Part shown: positions 11,058-21,846 of the stretch, piece after piece | Numbering within the stretch: position 1 is the first letter of the stretch | How the letters are laid out: each line of letters starts with the position of its first letter | Origin: Symbiodinium kawagutii | Taxonomy: Eukaryota; Sar; Dinophyceae; Suessiales; Symbiodiniaceae | Reading direction: 5' to 3' | DNA: 64,000 nucleotides | NCBI GenBank assembly: GCA_009767595.1 | Contig: VSDK01020365.1 | Span: 429,175 to 493,174, forward strand | Made by a program: the position numbers and the translations under genes | The notes under the pieces: generated by a model | Seen by the model: the letters and a program-made list of their open reading frames with translations, nothing else | Told to the model about the DNA's origin: nothing | Database searches by the model: none

Positions 11058-11545
11058 GTGGACCATCCTAAGCAGAAATTGCTTCCAATGAGAACAGCCG
11101 CTGGTCCAATTGCAGTCTGGCGGCTGGTGGGGGCAACCCGGGCGGGCTTCCCAACCTGTAGGCACAAATGGATTCATGGGCTTCGAAGCCACATTGGATT
11201 CCTAGACCTTAGCAACTCAACATCTGAAGTTGCAGCAATCTCCCAGCCTTGTCTAAGCCAAGCTGCGCGCAACCTCCTGCTGGATCCTCACCGATGCTTG
11301 GCGCGGAGACCATCGGATCAACCAGGACATCAAACACCCTCACTCGCGACCAGGACATGGAACTACCCTCCGACTGCCAAGGTCAAATGCAGCTTCACAG
11401 TGTGCAAATTCTGGTCACACCAAAGATGTGCTGGAGGAGGCACCAACAAATTGGGGTGTCATGGATCAGAACCCAGGAGTCTCTGCAAAGTGGGCCCCCA
11501 ACCACTGAACTAAGTTGGGTTATAACAATTATGAGTGGTTGTTAA
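11058..11545 (+). CDS. Candidate coding region, frame unresolved
   Basis: Two plus frames stay open: a 151-residue frame with spaced Cys and His (CSFTVCKFWSHQRC) and a 98-residue frame (PPAGSSPMLGAETIGSTRTS...). The second has the more ordinary composition. Its 3' end runs into the large hairpin. Confidence 0.3.
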
Positions 11546-11599
11546 CCCTAGTTAGACAAGTTATAAACCAACTTAGTTCAGTGGTTGGGGGCCCACTTT
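11487..11599. repeat. Near-perfect 40-bp inverted repeat (hairpin)
   Basis: Arms 11,487-11,526 and 11,560-11,599 differ at one position, with a 33-bp spacer. The arm begins aaagtgggcccccaaccact. A weaker relative is at about 41,400-41,445. Confidence 0.9.
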
Positions 11600-11699
11600 C
11601 TGCAATGTTTGGGGATGTGACACAGCTTCGAAACGGGCGTCCTCCTCTCAAACCTTTGGCAATCCGCCATCATCTTGCTGCGAAAGGCTGGAAGGCTCT

Positions 11700-12449
11700 T
11701 GCTGCGGGCAGTGCTGCCGCGTGAGAACCGGACTGTGACGAAGGATTTCCTGACGCGTGACCCGTGGTGAAGACTACGACCGTAAATGGATCTGGGTCCA
11801 TTGATGTCTTATCACTGGTAGAATACTGGTTGAAAAAGAGAGATCATAGTGTTCATAACCAATGGTTGATGACAGAAAGCAATGGTTGATTATAACACTA
11901 CTAACAACACTACGTTCATCGGCAAGGTTGTTCATAGATGTTCATAGACACCAAGGTAAATCCCCTGGCTAACAAATGGTATTGAGGTCGCGATCCCAAG
12001 AAAAACAGTCTTTGATATACTTCACTTCAAGAATGTCTATTCATCTTTGTAAAAAACAGTCTTTGAAAGAGTATTATTGGCTTCAATATAATGTTCTGTA
12101 TGTCTAACCAATGGAATCAAAAAACGGTCGTGTATCTCCCTTAAAGTGAAAGTATTGAGGCCAAGGTCTTTGCAGACTTATCAGACTTTATCCGAACCCC
12201 CCAAAGAAACGATGTATTGATTGCATGTTTCATATTGATACTGGACAGGATAACATTCAAATATCAAAAAAAACATGTAGACCTTTCCAGATTAGAAAGG
12301 GAGCAAGTTGTTTCTTTTAACATTGATGTTCGATCCTTTTGGCGCAAAGAACCTCATTTTATGACCAAATCATACCATGAAATCAATGCAGTCAAAGTAG
12401 TAGCTGATACAGTCGGTGTTTGATATGGAACTTGAAACCATGACTGATC
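11700..12449. other. Non-coding stretch, nothing recognised
   Basis: AT-rich. A 68-residue frame at 12,217 has no supporting signals. Confidence 0.45.
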
Positions 12450-12550
12450 GGTGGTTTCAAACCCTCGGAAAGATAATAGTCAATCAATCAACCAACCATC
12501 CGCAATCATTGGGGAAAATGGAAAAAACCCAAAATGTTTAGACCCACCAA
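12450..12550. repeat. Family E element
   Basis: ggtggtttcaaaccctcgg...acccaccaac with the core 'caaccaaccat...ggggaaaatgg'. Confidence 0.6.
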
Positions 12551-12889
12551 CTAAAAGATCTGGAGAGGGTCTGAAATGTTAAGTTGAGAAGCTACACCAC
12601 ATGGCGCCTGATAATCGTGCAATGGTATCCGCCAGCCCGCAACTTCCAAATGTTCTGAACGCACCAGTCTGATGATCGAGAGTGATCGATTGTACCCTCT
12701 GGGAAACCAACCAACTGCAGTGGAAAATCCAAAACTTATAGTTAGTCTACCCACAAACAGTGGTGATTTTTTGCTGCCAGGCTAGTTGGTAACCACTAGC
12801 TGTTAATTAGTTTATCCACTAGCTTTTCAGTTCTGTTGATTTTTCCCCAGATAGCTGACAAGCTATAAGGGGTTCTTACTTCTCAATGG

Positions 12890-14757
12890 TAGGGCCTTGG
12901 ATCGGCGTTCTTGCTTGCCGCTGCTCTGCCGCTGCTCATGCTTGTCTCCCTTTATCTCTCCTTTATCTCCCCTTTGTCTCCCCTTTGTCTCCCTTGTGGC
13001 TCTGGATCGGCGCTTTGTTTGCCGCTGCTCTGCCGCTGCTCATGCTTGTCTCCTCTTTGTCTCCCCTTTGTTTCCCTTTGTCTCCCCTCTGTCTTTACTT
13101 TGTCTTTACTGTGTCTCCCCTTTGTCTCCCTTGTGGCTCTGGATCGGCGCTTTGTTTGCCGCTGCTCTGCCGCTGCTCATGCTTGTCTCCCTTTGTCTCG
13201 CATTTGTCTCCCCTTTGGCTCCCCGTTGTCTCCCTTGTGGCTCTGGATCGGCGCTTTGTTTGCAGCTGCTCTGCCACTGTTCATGCTTGTCTCCCTTTGT
13301 CTCCCTTTATCTCCCCTTTGTCTCTTTTTTTTGTGGCTCTGGATCGGCGCTTTGTTTGCAGCTGCTCTGCCGCTGCTCATGCTTGTCTTTACTTTGTCTC
13401 CCCTTTGTCTGTCCTTTGTCTGTCCTTTGTCTGTCCTTTGTCTCCCCTTTGTCTCCCGTGGCTCTGGATCGGCGCTTTGTTTGCCGCTGCCCTGGCTCCG
13501 GCTCTGCCTTTGGTCCCTTTGCCTCGCCTCTGTCTCCCCTTTGTCTCCCCCTTGTCTCCCTTGTGGCTCTGGATCCGCGNNNNNNNNNNNNNNNNNNNNT
13601 TGTCTCCCTTGTGGCTCTGGATCGGCGCTTTGTTTGCAGCTGCTCTGCCACTGTTCATGCTTGTCTCCCTTTGTCTCCCTTTATCTCCCCTTTGTCTCTT
13701 TTTTTTGTGGCTCTGGATCGGCGCTTTGTTTGCAGCTGCTCTGCCGCTGCTCATGCTTGTCTTTACTTTGTCTCCCCTTTGTCTGTCCTTTGTCTGTCCT
13801 TTGTCTGTCCTTTGTCTCCCCTTTGTCTCCCTTGTGGCTCTGGATCGGCGCTTTGTTTGCCGCTGCCCTGGCTGCTGCTCATGCTTGTCTCCCTTTGCCT
13901 CGCCTCTGTCTCCCCTTTGTCTCCCCCTTGTCTCCCTTGTGGCTCTGGATCGGCGCTTTGTTTGCCGCTGCTCTGCCGCTGCTCATGCTTGTCTTCCTTT
14001 GTCTTGCTTTTGTCTAACCTTTGTTTTCCCTTTGTTTTCCCTTTGTCTCGCCTTTGTCTCCCTTTGTTTCCCCTTTGTCTCCCCTTTGTGGCTCTGGATC
14101 GGCGCTTTGTTTGCCGCTGCTCTGCCGCTGCTCATGCTTGTCTTCCTTTGTCTTGCTTTTGTCTAACCTTTGTTTTCCCTTTGTTTTCCCTTTGTTTTCC
14201 CTTTGTTCTCCCTTTGTTTTTCCTTTGTTTTCCCTTTGTTTTCCCTTTGTCTCGCCTTTGTCTCCCTTTGTTTCCCCTTTGTCTCCCCTTTGTCTCCCCT
14301 TTGTCTCTCTTTCATCTCCCTTTTGTCTCCCCTTTGTCTTTCCTTTGTCTCCCTTGTGGCTCTGGATCGGCGCTTTGTTTGCCGCTGCTCTGTCGCTAAT
14401 CATGCTTGTCTCCCTTTGTCTTCCATTTGTCTTTCCTTTGTCTACCTTGTGGCTCTGGATGGGCGCTTTGTTTGCCGCTGCTCTCCCGCTGCTCATGCTT
14501 GTCGTTACTTTGTCTCGCCTTTGTTTTCCCTTTGGCTCCCCTTTGTCTCCCCTGTGGCTCTGGATCGGCGCTTTGTTTGCAGCTGCCCTGCCACTGCTCA
14601 TGCTTGTCTCCCTTTGTCTCCCTTTGTCTCCCTTTTGTCTCCCTTGTGGCTCTGGATCGGCGCTTTGTTTGCCGCTGCTCTGCCGCTGCTCATGCTTGTC
14701 TCCCTTTGTCTTACCTTTGTCTCCCCTTTGTCTCCCCTTTGTCTGTTTTTTGTCTAA
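12890..14757. repeat. Compound minisatellite, about 16 units
   Basis: Each unit is a conserved block (gtggctctggatcggcgctt, then ttgccgctgctctgccgctg, then ctcatgcttg) followed by a variable run of tttgtctccc. Unit starts at 12,996, 13,133, 13,237, 13,333, 13,458, 13,563, 13,611, 13,707, 13,833, 13,939, 14,088, 14,356, 14,449, 14,553 and 14,646 give spacings that are mostly not multiples of three. Plus-strand pyrimidine bias removes stop codons, producing false frames of up to 500 residues. The higher-order repeat is about 374 bp (13,237 against 13,611). Confidence 0.92.
13580..13599. other. Assembly gap of 20 N inside the minisatellite
   Basis: Sequence before and after the gap is the same higher-order unit, so true copy number is unknown. 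Confidence 0.98.
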
Positions 14758-14871
14758 TCCTTGAGTGCAATGCACCCGCTATCTGGGGTCTATGCTGGTG
14801 TAATTTGCTTCCAGGCTTGTTTACCAGAGGGTAATAGTTTGAGTTATTCTTGCTAGCGGCTAGCGGCCCAG

Positions 14872-14966
14872 AAACTGAAAACATCGAGCCCACTGCCAAG
14901 ATGCTCATACACCACAAGCATCGGACGCAGCTGAACAATGTTCAGAATGGAAGCGGCAGAACGCCG
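14872..14966 (+). CDS. Candidate internal exon
   Basis: Acceptor ...gctagcggcccag, then TENIEPTAKMLIHHKHRTQL and NNVQNGSGRTP, then a consensus-like donor CCG|GTGAGC. Good codon texture. Unrecognised. It directly follows the minisatellite. Confidence 0.45.
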
Positions 14967-15249
14967 GTGAGCAATTCCAAATGACTGAAATGGCTAGAGT
15001 TGAACAAACGCACATTTTCCAAAATCCAGCAAATTGTTTTCTTGGATTTGTTTTGTGGCACACCTTTTCCAGTTAAGAGTCACTGGACCTACTGGTCTTC
15101 AAAATGCCAATCTCTTCGTCCCTTCGGTCTTGACATCCAACTCCGAGAAAAAAAAAAACTGGGCCTCCACCACCTGCCACAGTAGCTACGATGACAACAG
15201 CCAAATTCAACGAACCAAATTAAACTCAACAAGAAATGGCTGTTGGTGA

Positions 15250-15301
15250 CTATTCACCATTGTTGATGGTGATGGTTAAAGCCTTGACCCAGCTCGCCAA
15301 A
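15250..15301. repeat. Family C element, right-end fragment
   Basis: 'gccttgacccagctcgcc' with no left half. Confidence 0.5.
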
Positions 15302-15423
15302 TGAACCAACCAAAGCACGGCTGTAAACATCAAGAAAGAAACTTCAAGCGATCTCATACCTGGTGGCACGGCTGGTTAACATGATACGACTTGCTAAAGC
15401 TGACCACGGCTGTGAATGTCACA

Positions 15424-15490
15424 TGGGGTTTTCTCAAAATAGGGAGCCCAAAAAATACATGGTGTTTATTGCCATAAAGGGAAACCACCA
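15424..15490. repeat. Family A element, shortened
   Basis: ggttttctcaaaataggg...ggaaaccacca, lacking much of the centre. Confidence 0.55.
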
Positions 15491-15646
15491 CATGTGCATA
15501 GAAAACACTTGACTGAGATGGTGAGGTCTTATCAATTGATTGCTACCCAATGTTGTAGGCCCCTCACATCCCCTCGGAAAAAAGGCAGCCCTGGCTCTCT
15601 GGCGTCTAACCACAGATCAAGCCGCCTGAATGTGTTACCAATAGTT

Positions 15647-15750
15647 AGGTGGTTTCTCAAAATAGGGGACCCCCGCAATCATCCAACATGAACCATCAAT
15701 ATCGATAAACCGACCATTTTTGGGGGGTTCCCTATTTTGAGAAACACCCC
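15647..15750. repeat. Family A element, complete
   Basis: ggtggtttctcaaaatagg...cctattttgagaaacaccc. Confidence 0.85.
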
Positions 15751-16145
15751 AACGAAGTAAACTGATTGACTAAAGTCACGTTATATGATCATGCCGCTAA
15801 TCTGTGGAAATCGCCAAAAAAACACTCACCAAAATGACCATGACGGAGTGTTCGATAAGTCTGCCATTGGTGCAAAAGCCAAAATTTTCTCACAAGTTGA
15901 GGTTCCACAAAAGCGATGGCCACCAAAATTTAGATGACCAAATCAATCACATGAATGATAGCAAACAGTTTTTGCCTGAATTGAGAAGACACCCAGTCCA
16001 TAGTATGATTTCCTTGATGGCTAAGCCATCCTGTTTCCGTTGATCAAAACGATATGACTGTTGGGTCATACCCACCCCTGGCTCGTTCACCTATCCATTG
16101 CTGAAGAGTTCATCTTCCATCCATAGCATACGTTGATGTTTCAAC

Positions 16146-16336
16146 AGGGTCTCAAAATAGGGGTGACCCCAAAATCATCCAGTTTATTAACCATTTATGG
16201 TATACCTAAATATTGTATGTTTTACAATCAGAGTTGACATCTACATCTTCAGATGACATTCATTGATAAGCTATTTTCAAAGAAAACCAGTAAACCATTC
16301 ATGACTTGGAAGTCCCACATCTTGAGAAACCACCGG
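16146..16336. repeat. Family A element, expanded
   Basis: The left half is at 16,146-16,215 and the right end (cttgagaaaccacc) at 16,320-16,333, separated by about 105 bp of unrelated DNA. Confidence 0.5.
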
Positions 16337-16432
16337 TCCTACTCGTGGCTATGATCCACTCTTATTAACCACTATAAAATCATAAAAAAAATCATGAGAA
16401 ACTGAATAAGACTCTAATCCAGTGGACCATAA

Positions 16433-16480
16433 ACCACTATCAAACCACTATCAAACCACTATCAAACCACTATCAAACCA
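16433..16480. repeat. 11-bp tandem repeat (ccactatcaaa)n
   Basis: About four copies directly before an exon candidate. Confidence 0.9.
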
Positions 16481-16495
16481 TAAACCACTGAGTAG

Positions 16496-16643
16496 ATGCA
16501 TCTGTTGAAAGTTGCCTTGGAGATGGATGGAGCATCAGGACCACCCATGGAAGCCTCAAGCCGACTAAATCGGCTGAGCTTTCTACGGGGCACTGCCTCA
16601 CAGCGCAGATCATCCCAGTCCGACAACGCAACGTCAAAAATAG
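16496..16643 (+). CDS. Candidate exon starting at ATG
   Basis: After 'ccactgagtag' the frame starts ATG (MHLLKVALEMDGASGPPMEA) and continues SSRLNRLSFLRGTASQRRSS to a donor ATAG|GTCTGT. Ser/Arg-rich and clearly protein-like. It could be a first coding exon or an internal one. Unrecognised. Confidence 0.45.
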
Positions 16644-17227
16644 GTCTGTGGTTGCCTGTGTAGGAGATATCATCTATATCTTGGCCCCAAAAGCCATGGT
16701 TTTGATAGGATATAATCCTACCTTCTTGGGGTTTTGGGTATGTAAATGTTTTTGGGGATAGTGTTTGCGTTTATATCATATATGAATCAAACATGTGAAT
16801 TCTAATGGGTGACCATCTGTCCTTCAACGCATTCTCAACAATGTTTTGGTTTTGATGTTTGCAATCTTCCACACAAACATTGAGAAACAGCATCTGGCTG
16901 GCTGAATCTTTCTCTACTTGTCCACACACTTCTACTCTTCGGTACCTCATTCATAACAAAGGCGGGTAGAAAAAAGAGAGCTGATCTGTTCAAAGCCTTC
17001 TGCAACTCGGCATTTCTAAGCTCAAGCCACGTAACCCTTTCACAAACGGGTGGCCATGTGTCGCCTGCCTGTATGAGTCAATCCCAGTTTGACACCACAC
17101 TGCACTTTCTCAGGATGCCACTCAATCAACTTCAGGTTGTGTGGAAGCAAAGGTCTGCCATGAATTGGATTGTTGTTGTTGCCTTGACCAATGTCTAAAC
17201 AACAGCAGGGGACCTTGCTAGTTAATG

Positions 17228-17347
17228 CCAACCCTGGATGAATAAACCCTAGTTGATTCCTAGCGGATATCCCCCCAAAACCATCTGGTTTCCTACTAGG
17301 ATGGTACCCCCAAGTAGTAAACCCAGTGTTTAGCATCATCCAGGGTT
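17228..17347. repeat. Family D palindromic element, degenerate
   Basis: gccaaccctggatgaataaa...tttagcatcatccagggtta. Confidence 0.65.
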
Positions 17348-17364
17348 AAGATTCTTGGGACAAG

Positions 17365-17466
17365 TATCGAATTGCAAAGCACCCCATCACTTCCTCCGTT
17401 CCAGAGTCGCCTTTCTTCGCATCCGCTGCACCATTTGTAGATGCAGAATTTGCCGCAACCTACGCG
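17365..17466 (+). CDS. Candidate exon
   Basis: A frame reading YRIAKHPITSSVPESPFFAS and AAPFVDAEFAATYA runs to a donor GCG|GTCGAA. The texture is good, but a 132-residue frame overlaps it in another phase. Confidence 0.38.
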
Positions 17467-17532
17467 GTCGAATCCATGCGTTGAGGATCAGAATGAAGAC
17501 ATTGCAAGATAATTATTCCAAACATATTCAAC

Positions 17533-17715
17533 ATGTCTCGGCGCTTTTTTCACATCCCAAGATTCGTAGAACTGTTACGAATGTTGCTGCAGTCGTACTC
17601 CCGAGCAGTGCAGTTGTCTCAACAACTCGGCTCGCCGAGTCTGAACCGATCGAACCTGCGTGTGGAAGCCACCAGGATCATCTTCTTTGGATCCATCATC
17701 TTCAACCGCCTGTAG
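17533..17715 (+). CDS. Candidate coding ORF of 60 residues
   Basis: MSRRFFHIPRFVELLRMLLQ followed by Ser/Arg/Gln-rich sequence and a hydrophobic end. Basic and probably helical. A second plus frame is also open. Unrecognised. Confidence 0.33.
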   Translation: MSRRFFHIPRFVELLRMLLQSYSRAVQLSQQLGSPSLNRSNLRVEATRIIFFGSIIFNRL

Positions 17716-17879
17716 CTCGGAACCAGCGGTTTCCAAGGGTGATTTACCCGTGATTCATAGGTTGGTGGTGCGAACAGCCACCCAGTCATATGCGCGTTTG
17801 TCAACCAACCATGTGTTGATATTTGCCAGGGAAAATAACAACATTTGTTTAAAGCCACCAGCCAGAAGAGTTTGTTCCT

Positions 17880-18045
17880 TTGTTTCAGCAACAAAGTTTA
17901 TCTGTTGTCATGTTTTTGGTCAGACCCCTCGGATGACTGTCACCCACCCTGCTGGCTTTCCGAATTCACTGGCGAACCAAAAAACGAGTCTTGCTGGGCC
18001 TTGATCGCGCCCTTTTTTGTGACTGCAATGGCCGGAAATGACTAA
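17880..18045 (+). CDS. Candidate coding segment
   Basis: Frame with SDPSDDCHPPCWLSEFTGEP and a hydrophobic C-terminus ending FVTAMAGND and a stop. Cys-rich. Probably linked to the preceding plus-strand candidates. Confidence 0.3.
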
Positions 18046-18300
18046 CAGATTGATCCTTTGGAGGCAACAGAGCAAGTGCTACAAACAACTTGGCCAAGAG
18101 TTGCAACATAACACATTGCATGCCATCATACATGAGCAACTTCAGGACCTATACAGTAATGATCCTTGTTCTTGGAATGCGGCTTTGGATAAAATCAACA
18201 TTTAGCATAGTTCCGTGACCGAACTAGACAAAGAACAGCTCAATGATAGGTGAAGGTTAAAGAGGAAAACTCAAGATGAGCGGGCAGAAAATCACCATGG
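18038..18300 (+). pseudogene. Protein-like frame interrupted by in-frame stops
   Basis: MTNRLILWRQQSKCYKQLGQ continues through HAIIHEQLQDLYSNDPCSWN to TAG at 18,203. The same frame stays protein-like beyond the stop (SSVTELDKEQLNDR, stop, then KRKTQDERAENHH). This looks like a decayed, possibly retroelement-derived coding sequence. Family not recognised. Confidence 0.4.
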
Positions 18301-18863
18301 TTCCTGGACTATAGTTCCCCCGAATCGATAGATAATGGTGCTGCGTTTCAAATGCAATCAGACCGCTGTCTATCAATACATGTTTAGATGTTCAATAAGA
18401 TCCATGAAATCTGAAAAGGCCAGATGTCCTGTGTCTATCAATATTGTCTCAAATTATTCAGATTCATATTCATATCATTCAATCTCATCTCATATAATCT
18501 CAATGAATCTTCTCAAATCATATCATTGATAATATTCAATCAATTAATGATATTGTCAATATCAATATGAATGGTTAAGTAAATGAATCACTTGATATCT
18601 GAAAAGATTTAATGAACCATGCTGATTACCAATCATATCATTACCATTAAGAAACCATTAACCATTAATTACCCATTACCAATCATATCATTCAGATTCA
18701 TTGACCCATTGGCGGCAACGGCCTCCTGGCCTCCCAGGGAAGCAGCCGCGCCTGCCAGCCAAGACCTGGAGGCGATCTGGCCTGGACGGCGATCAGATCT
18801 CGGGTGAAAAGATATGTCCTGTAGTTTTTGTTGGATGATTTCTTTCCCATGGGATGATATGGT

Positions 18864-18974
18864 GAGTTGGGTCAATATCAACCAACCAATAATGGTGGAT
18901 GATAACCAACAATCATAAGGAAAACAATGGTTAGTGGTAGGGGAACCAGGGGTACGGGGTTTTGACCCACTGCC
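18864..18974. repeat. Family C element
   Basis: Flanks ATATG (18,859-18,863) and ATGTG (18,975-18,979). Confidence 0.75.
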
Positions 18975-19155
18975 ATGTGTGATTCTTAGTTTTCTTGTTT
19001 TTTGTTGATGACTTTGATGACGCCATTTTGTTGGATGGGTACCTATCCAAACCAATCAATTTCTTGGATTTCGTTGATGATTTGTATTACATCTCTGCAG
19101 GAGTGACCAAGCTTGTGTCGAGAAACCGCTGGTTCTTGGGCTCCATCACGATTTG

Positions 19156-19255
19156 GGTGTTTCTCAAAATAGGGGTACCCCAAATCATCCCTTTCTCAAC
19201 CATTTGTAGTAATAAAACCAACCATTTTTAGGGTTCCATATTTTGAGAAACCGCC
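19156..19255. repeat. Family A element with ATTTG duplication
   Basis: Complete copy. ATTTG lies at 19,151-19,155 and 19,256-19,260. Confidence 0.88.
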
Positions 19256-19275
19256 ATTTGAATCCGACCAAAAAT

Positions 19276-19453
19276 TCAGGCTGCGACAGCGTCTATCGCC
19301 GTGTCTGTCGCTTCAGGATTGGGATCCGCCCGGGATCGGCGTACCACGTCCTGCCCATAGCAACTCCAAGCCTCCCGAGAGTTCGTCAGAAGTGCTGGGC
19401 CTTTCAGACCTTTGCTGATGACCTCGCGGATGGCGAAACGCATGAAGCGCATG
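19276..19453 (-). CDS. Candidate terminal exon, good codon bias
   Basis: Minus frame MRFMRFAIREVISKGLKGPA, then LLTNSREAWSCYGQDVVRRS, ending ...TDTAIDAVAA and TGA. Third positions are GC-biased. A weaker plus frame overlaps. Unrecognised. Confidence 0.43.
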
Positions 19454-19577
19454 GAGAATGGGGCTTTGTTGGGATGACATGTTTGTATGATTGTTGATGC
19501 TTCACATGAGATCACACAAGAAAGTGCCGGAATTGATGGGGGAATTGATTGGTTTTGTTTCTCCTCGTTCTCAGGTG

Positions 19578-19677
19578 GCAGTGGGTCAAAACCCCCATCA
19601 TTAACCATTACTTTGCCTTATTATTGTTGGTTATTAACTCCCATGAAATTGGTTGGTTAACTGCTTGACCCATAGCC
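19578..19677. repeat. Family C element
   Basis: gcagtgggtcaaaaccc...gacccatagcc, flanks AGGTG/AGCTT. Confidence 0.7.
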
Positions 19678-19869
19678 AGCTTTGCACATGTTGTTTTCGC
19701 GCCAAACACAGCATCTTCCAGCCTTTGGTGTCTGGCACTGCCAAGTGGATGGACGAAAAATTCTCTTCACATGGCGGCATTGCCATGCACCCGCCCCGTT
19801 GGTACTCCCTTTTTGAACCGTTGGGACTCAGTCACCTTGCATGGGGAAAAAAAGGATTGGACACAAATG

Positions 19870-19979
19870 GCCATGGGTCAATATTAACCAACCAACTAAT
19901 GGGGGATTTCCACCAACAATCATAGGAAAAACAATGGTTAACATGGGGGAACCAGGGGTACGGGGTTTTGACCCACTGC
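19870..19979. repeat. Family C element
   Basis: Flanks AAATG (19,865-19,869) and AAATA (19,980-19,984). Confidence 0.78.
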
Positions 19980-20625
19980 CAAATATTGCACAACATGCGG
20001 GCAAAGCACCTTCAACGTTGATGAACAACTCTGAGGCCTAACAGGATATAACGCCAATTGGGTTCCACAATATTGCGAAAAAGGCCACTATAGTAAGATG
20101 ATTGGACGTGATTTGTGTACAACAAGTATATATAAAAGGTGTATCTGTATGTATATCTAACAATTCAGGTGTAAGATATGATGTAAATAGACCAATCGCG
20201 ATGTTTAAAATAAACAAACATGTATCTCCTTCTCGGTCACGATGCCTTCAATCCTAGCGTAGAAATGGCAAACCACCTTAAACCAAATTAACATGGTTAC
20301 TGGCAAGAGTACTCTCCTCACACTCTAGTAGTGGGCTTTGGCCATGCTCCAGAGGTACTTTCTTACTAGGGAGCGGATCGTAGACAAACATCCAACCACG
20401 ATGTGCGTGCGGGCTTCCCAAGACTTTTTCTTGGTACCTACTCGGTCAAAGCTTTGACGCACACAAGTGCTGCGCGATGCGAAACATAGGGCGTCAAGGG
20501 GCCACTAGATGCGCACTATTTCGCTCCCGGTTCCAATTTCAAAGCCGCTAGGCTGCGTTGAAATTTGCGCAGGAAAACCCACTTTGGCTGGAGATGGTAA
20601 GCTGCTAGTTGTGTGTACGCATGAC

Positions 20626-20738
20626 TCAAACACCAGATTTGACCATCTTCTTCTGGACTTTCATGAACTCCTTGGTGGCTGGTAGATCCCTTGCATTCTG
20701 CCACTTAAATTCTGGGTCGTCACAAAGATTCTGAGGTC
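20626..20738 (-). CDS. Candidate terminal exon, Lys-rich
   Basis: Acceptor gcctgggttcag, then PQNLCDDPEFKWQNARDLPA and TKEFMKVQKKMVKSGV, ending at TGA. Two other minus frames overlap with poorer texture. Unrecognised. Confidence 0.4.
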
Positions 20739-20826
20739 CTGAACCCAGGCACTTTCCAGCTCACGATAAAAAACGTAGATCTGTTTCGCCTCCTGGATCA
20801 ATGGGATCTGTTGTGGGCACAATTTC

Positions 20827-20932
20827 CTGGTTGGTGGTCGAACCACCCCTATGAAAATTTATCAGTGAACCAACCATTTGTTACTAATTCCTATAGGGGA
20901 AAAAGAAAAATGTTTTTAAAACGACCAACCAG
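20827..20932. repeat. Family E element
   Basis: ctggttggtggtcgaacc...acgaccaaccag, a good inverted pair. Confidence 0.75.
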
Positions 20933-20997
20933 TTTCAACAAGATGTGGGCCTACCCACGAATCCACTGCGTGGGAAAACGTAAGAAATTGAACCATC

Positions 20998-21189
20998 TTG
21001 CCGAGTGGAATCTCAGATTTTGATGGCCTACCTTCAATGGATCATGTGTGGGAAAGGTGCCGGATGCTGCTGATCACAGATCTCAATGATCTCAGCAAAA
21101 TCCACTGCAACTACAAAGTTTCATCAAGAATCTGGAGGCAACATGAAGCCTGCCCTGCTAGCGACGGACAGAGTGTTGCCTGGCGTTGA
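20998..21189 (+). CDS. Candidate coding ORF of 63 residues
   Basis: ATG to TGA: MPSGISDFDGLPSMDHVWER and a basic C-terminal half. No supporting splice signals. Unrecognised. Confidence 0.28.
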   Translation: MPSGISDFDGLPSMDHVWERCRMLLITDLNDLSKIHCNYKVSSRIWRQHEACPASDGQSVAWR

Positions 21190-21311
21190 AACAACTTGAT
21201 TCTATCAGGAAACAGTTGATACAAATATCAACTGACGGCAACCTTTTTTTTCCATTTATTCAACTCACAAGTCTCAAATCTCCTCTTTGTTTGATTGCAA
21301 CATGGACATGC

Positions 21312-21348
21312 ACACGCACACGCACACACACACACACATACACACTGG
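21312..21348. repeat. (CA)n microsatellite
   Basis: cacacgcacacgcacacaca and flanking CA units. Confidence 0.9.
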
Positions 21349-21463
21349 TGCGACTGCCCCAACATCGGATCCCTGTCATTTCTTTAGAGGTTTTTCAAGT
21401 AGATCCCAAGTTATAGCCTGTCTGGTTCAACGCAAGCTGATCTCCGTGCCATTCCACTAAGCT

Positions 21464-21559
21464 CGGTAGTCTCGAAGTTGTGAAATTCTCTGCCCTTCAT
21501 GGCCTACCATCTTGTGTTCTCAATGTCTCTGGCCGTGGCTTTGTCCATAAATGCTGGTA
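21464..21559 (+). CDS. Candidate exon
   Basis: After 'attccactaag' a frame reads SLEVVKFSALHGLPSCVLNV and SGRGFVHKCW, with a donor at GCTG|GTACCC. Unrecognised. Confidence 0.3.
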
Positions 21560-21599
21560 CCCCGAACTATCCCCAAATAGTCATTTTTGTCAGGATATG

Positions 21600-21699
21600 G
21601 TGGTTTCTTAAAATGGGGGACCCCAAAAAATGGTTGGTTTATTACTGATAATGACTACTATTGGATGATTTAGGGGTACCCCTATTTTGAGAAACACCC
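21600..21699. repeat. Family A element with ATATG duplication
   Basis: Complete copy in reverse orientation. ATATG lies at 21,595-21,599 and 21,700-21,704. Confidence 0.9.
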
Positions 21700-21846
21700 A
21701 TATGGGAACACATCATTTATGTACAATGCCATGTAGTGTCACCTAACTCGAAACTTCCCCTGCTGCAACTTGTCCTCCACCATTTCGCCTTCCATATCCT
21801 GACGTAGCAAGCAGCGCAGTGATCGATAGCTGACGATTGACAAAAA

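Noticed and set aside
12886..14399. Open frames of 368-500 residues on the plus strand
   Set aside because: They lie entirely in the minisatellite, appear in all three frames, and unit lengths are mostly not multiples of three. Stop-free by composition, not by selection.
14014..14775. 253-residue Lys/Gly/Glu-rich minus-strand frame
   Set aside because: The reverse reading of the same minisatellite. The repeats lose frame between units.
16433..16480. CRISPR-like regular repeats
   Set aside because: An 11-bp unit without spacers. A simple tandem repeat in a eukaryotic context.
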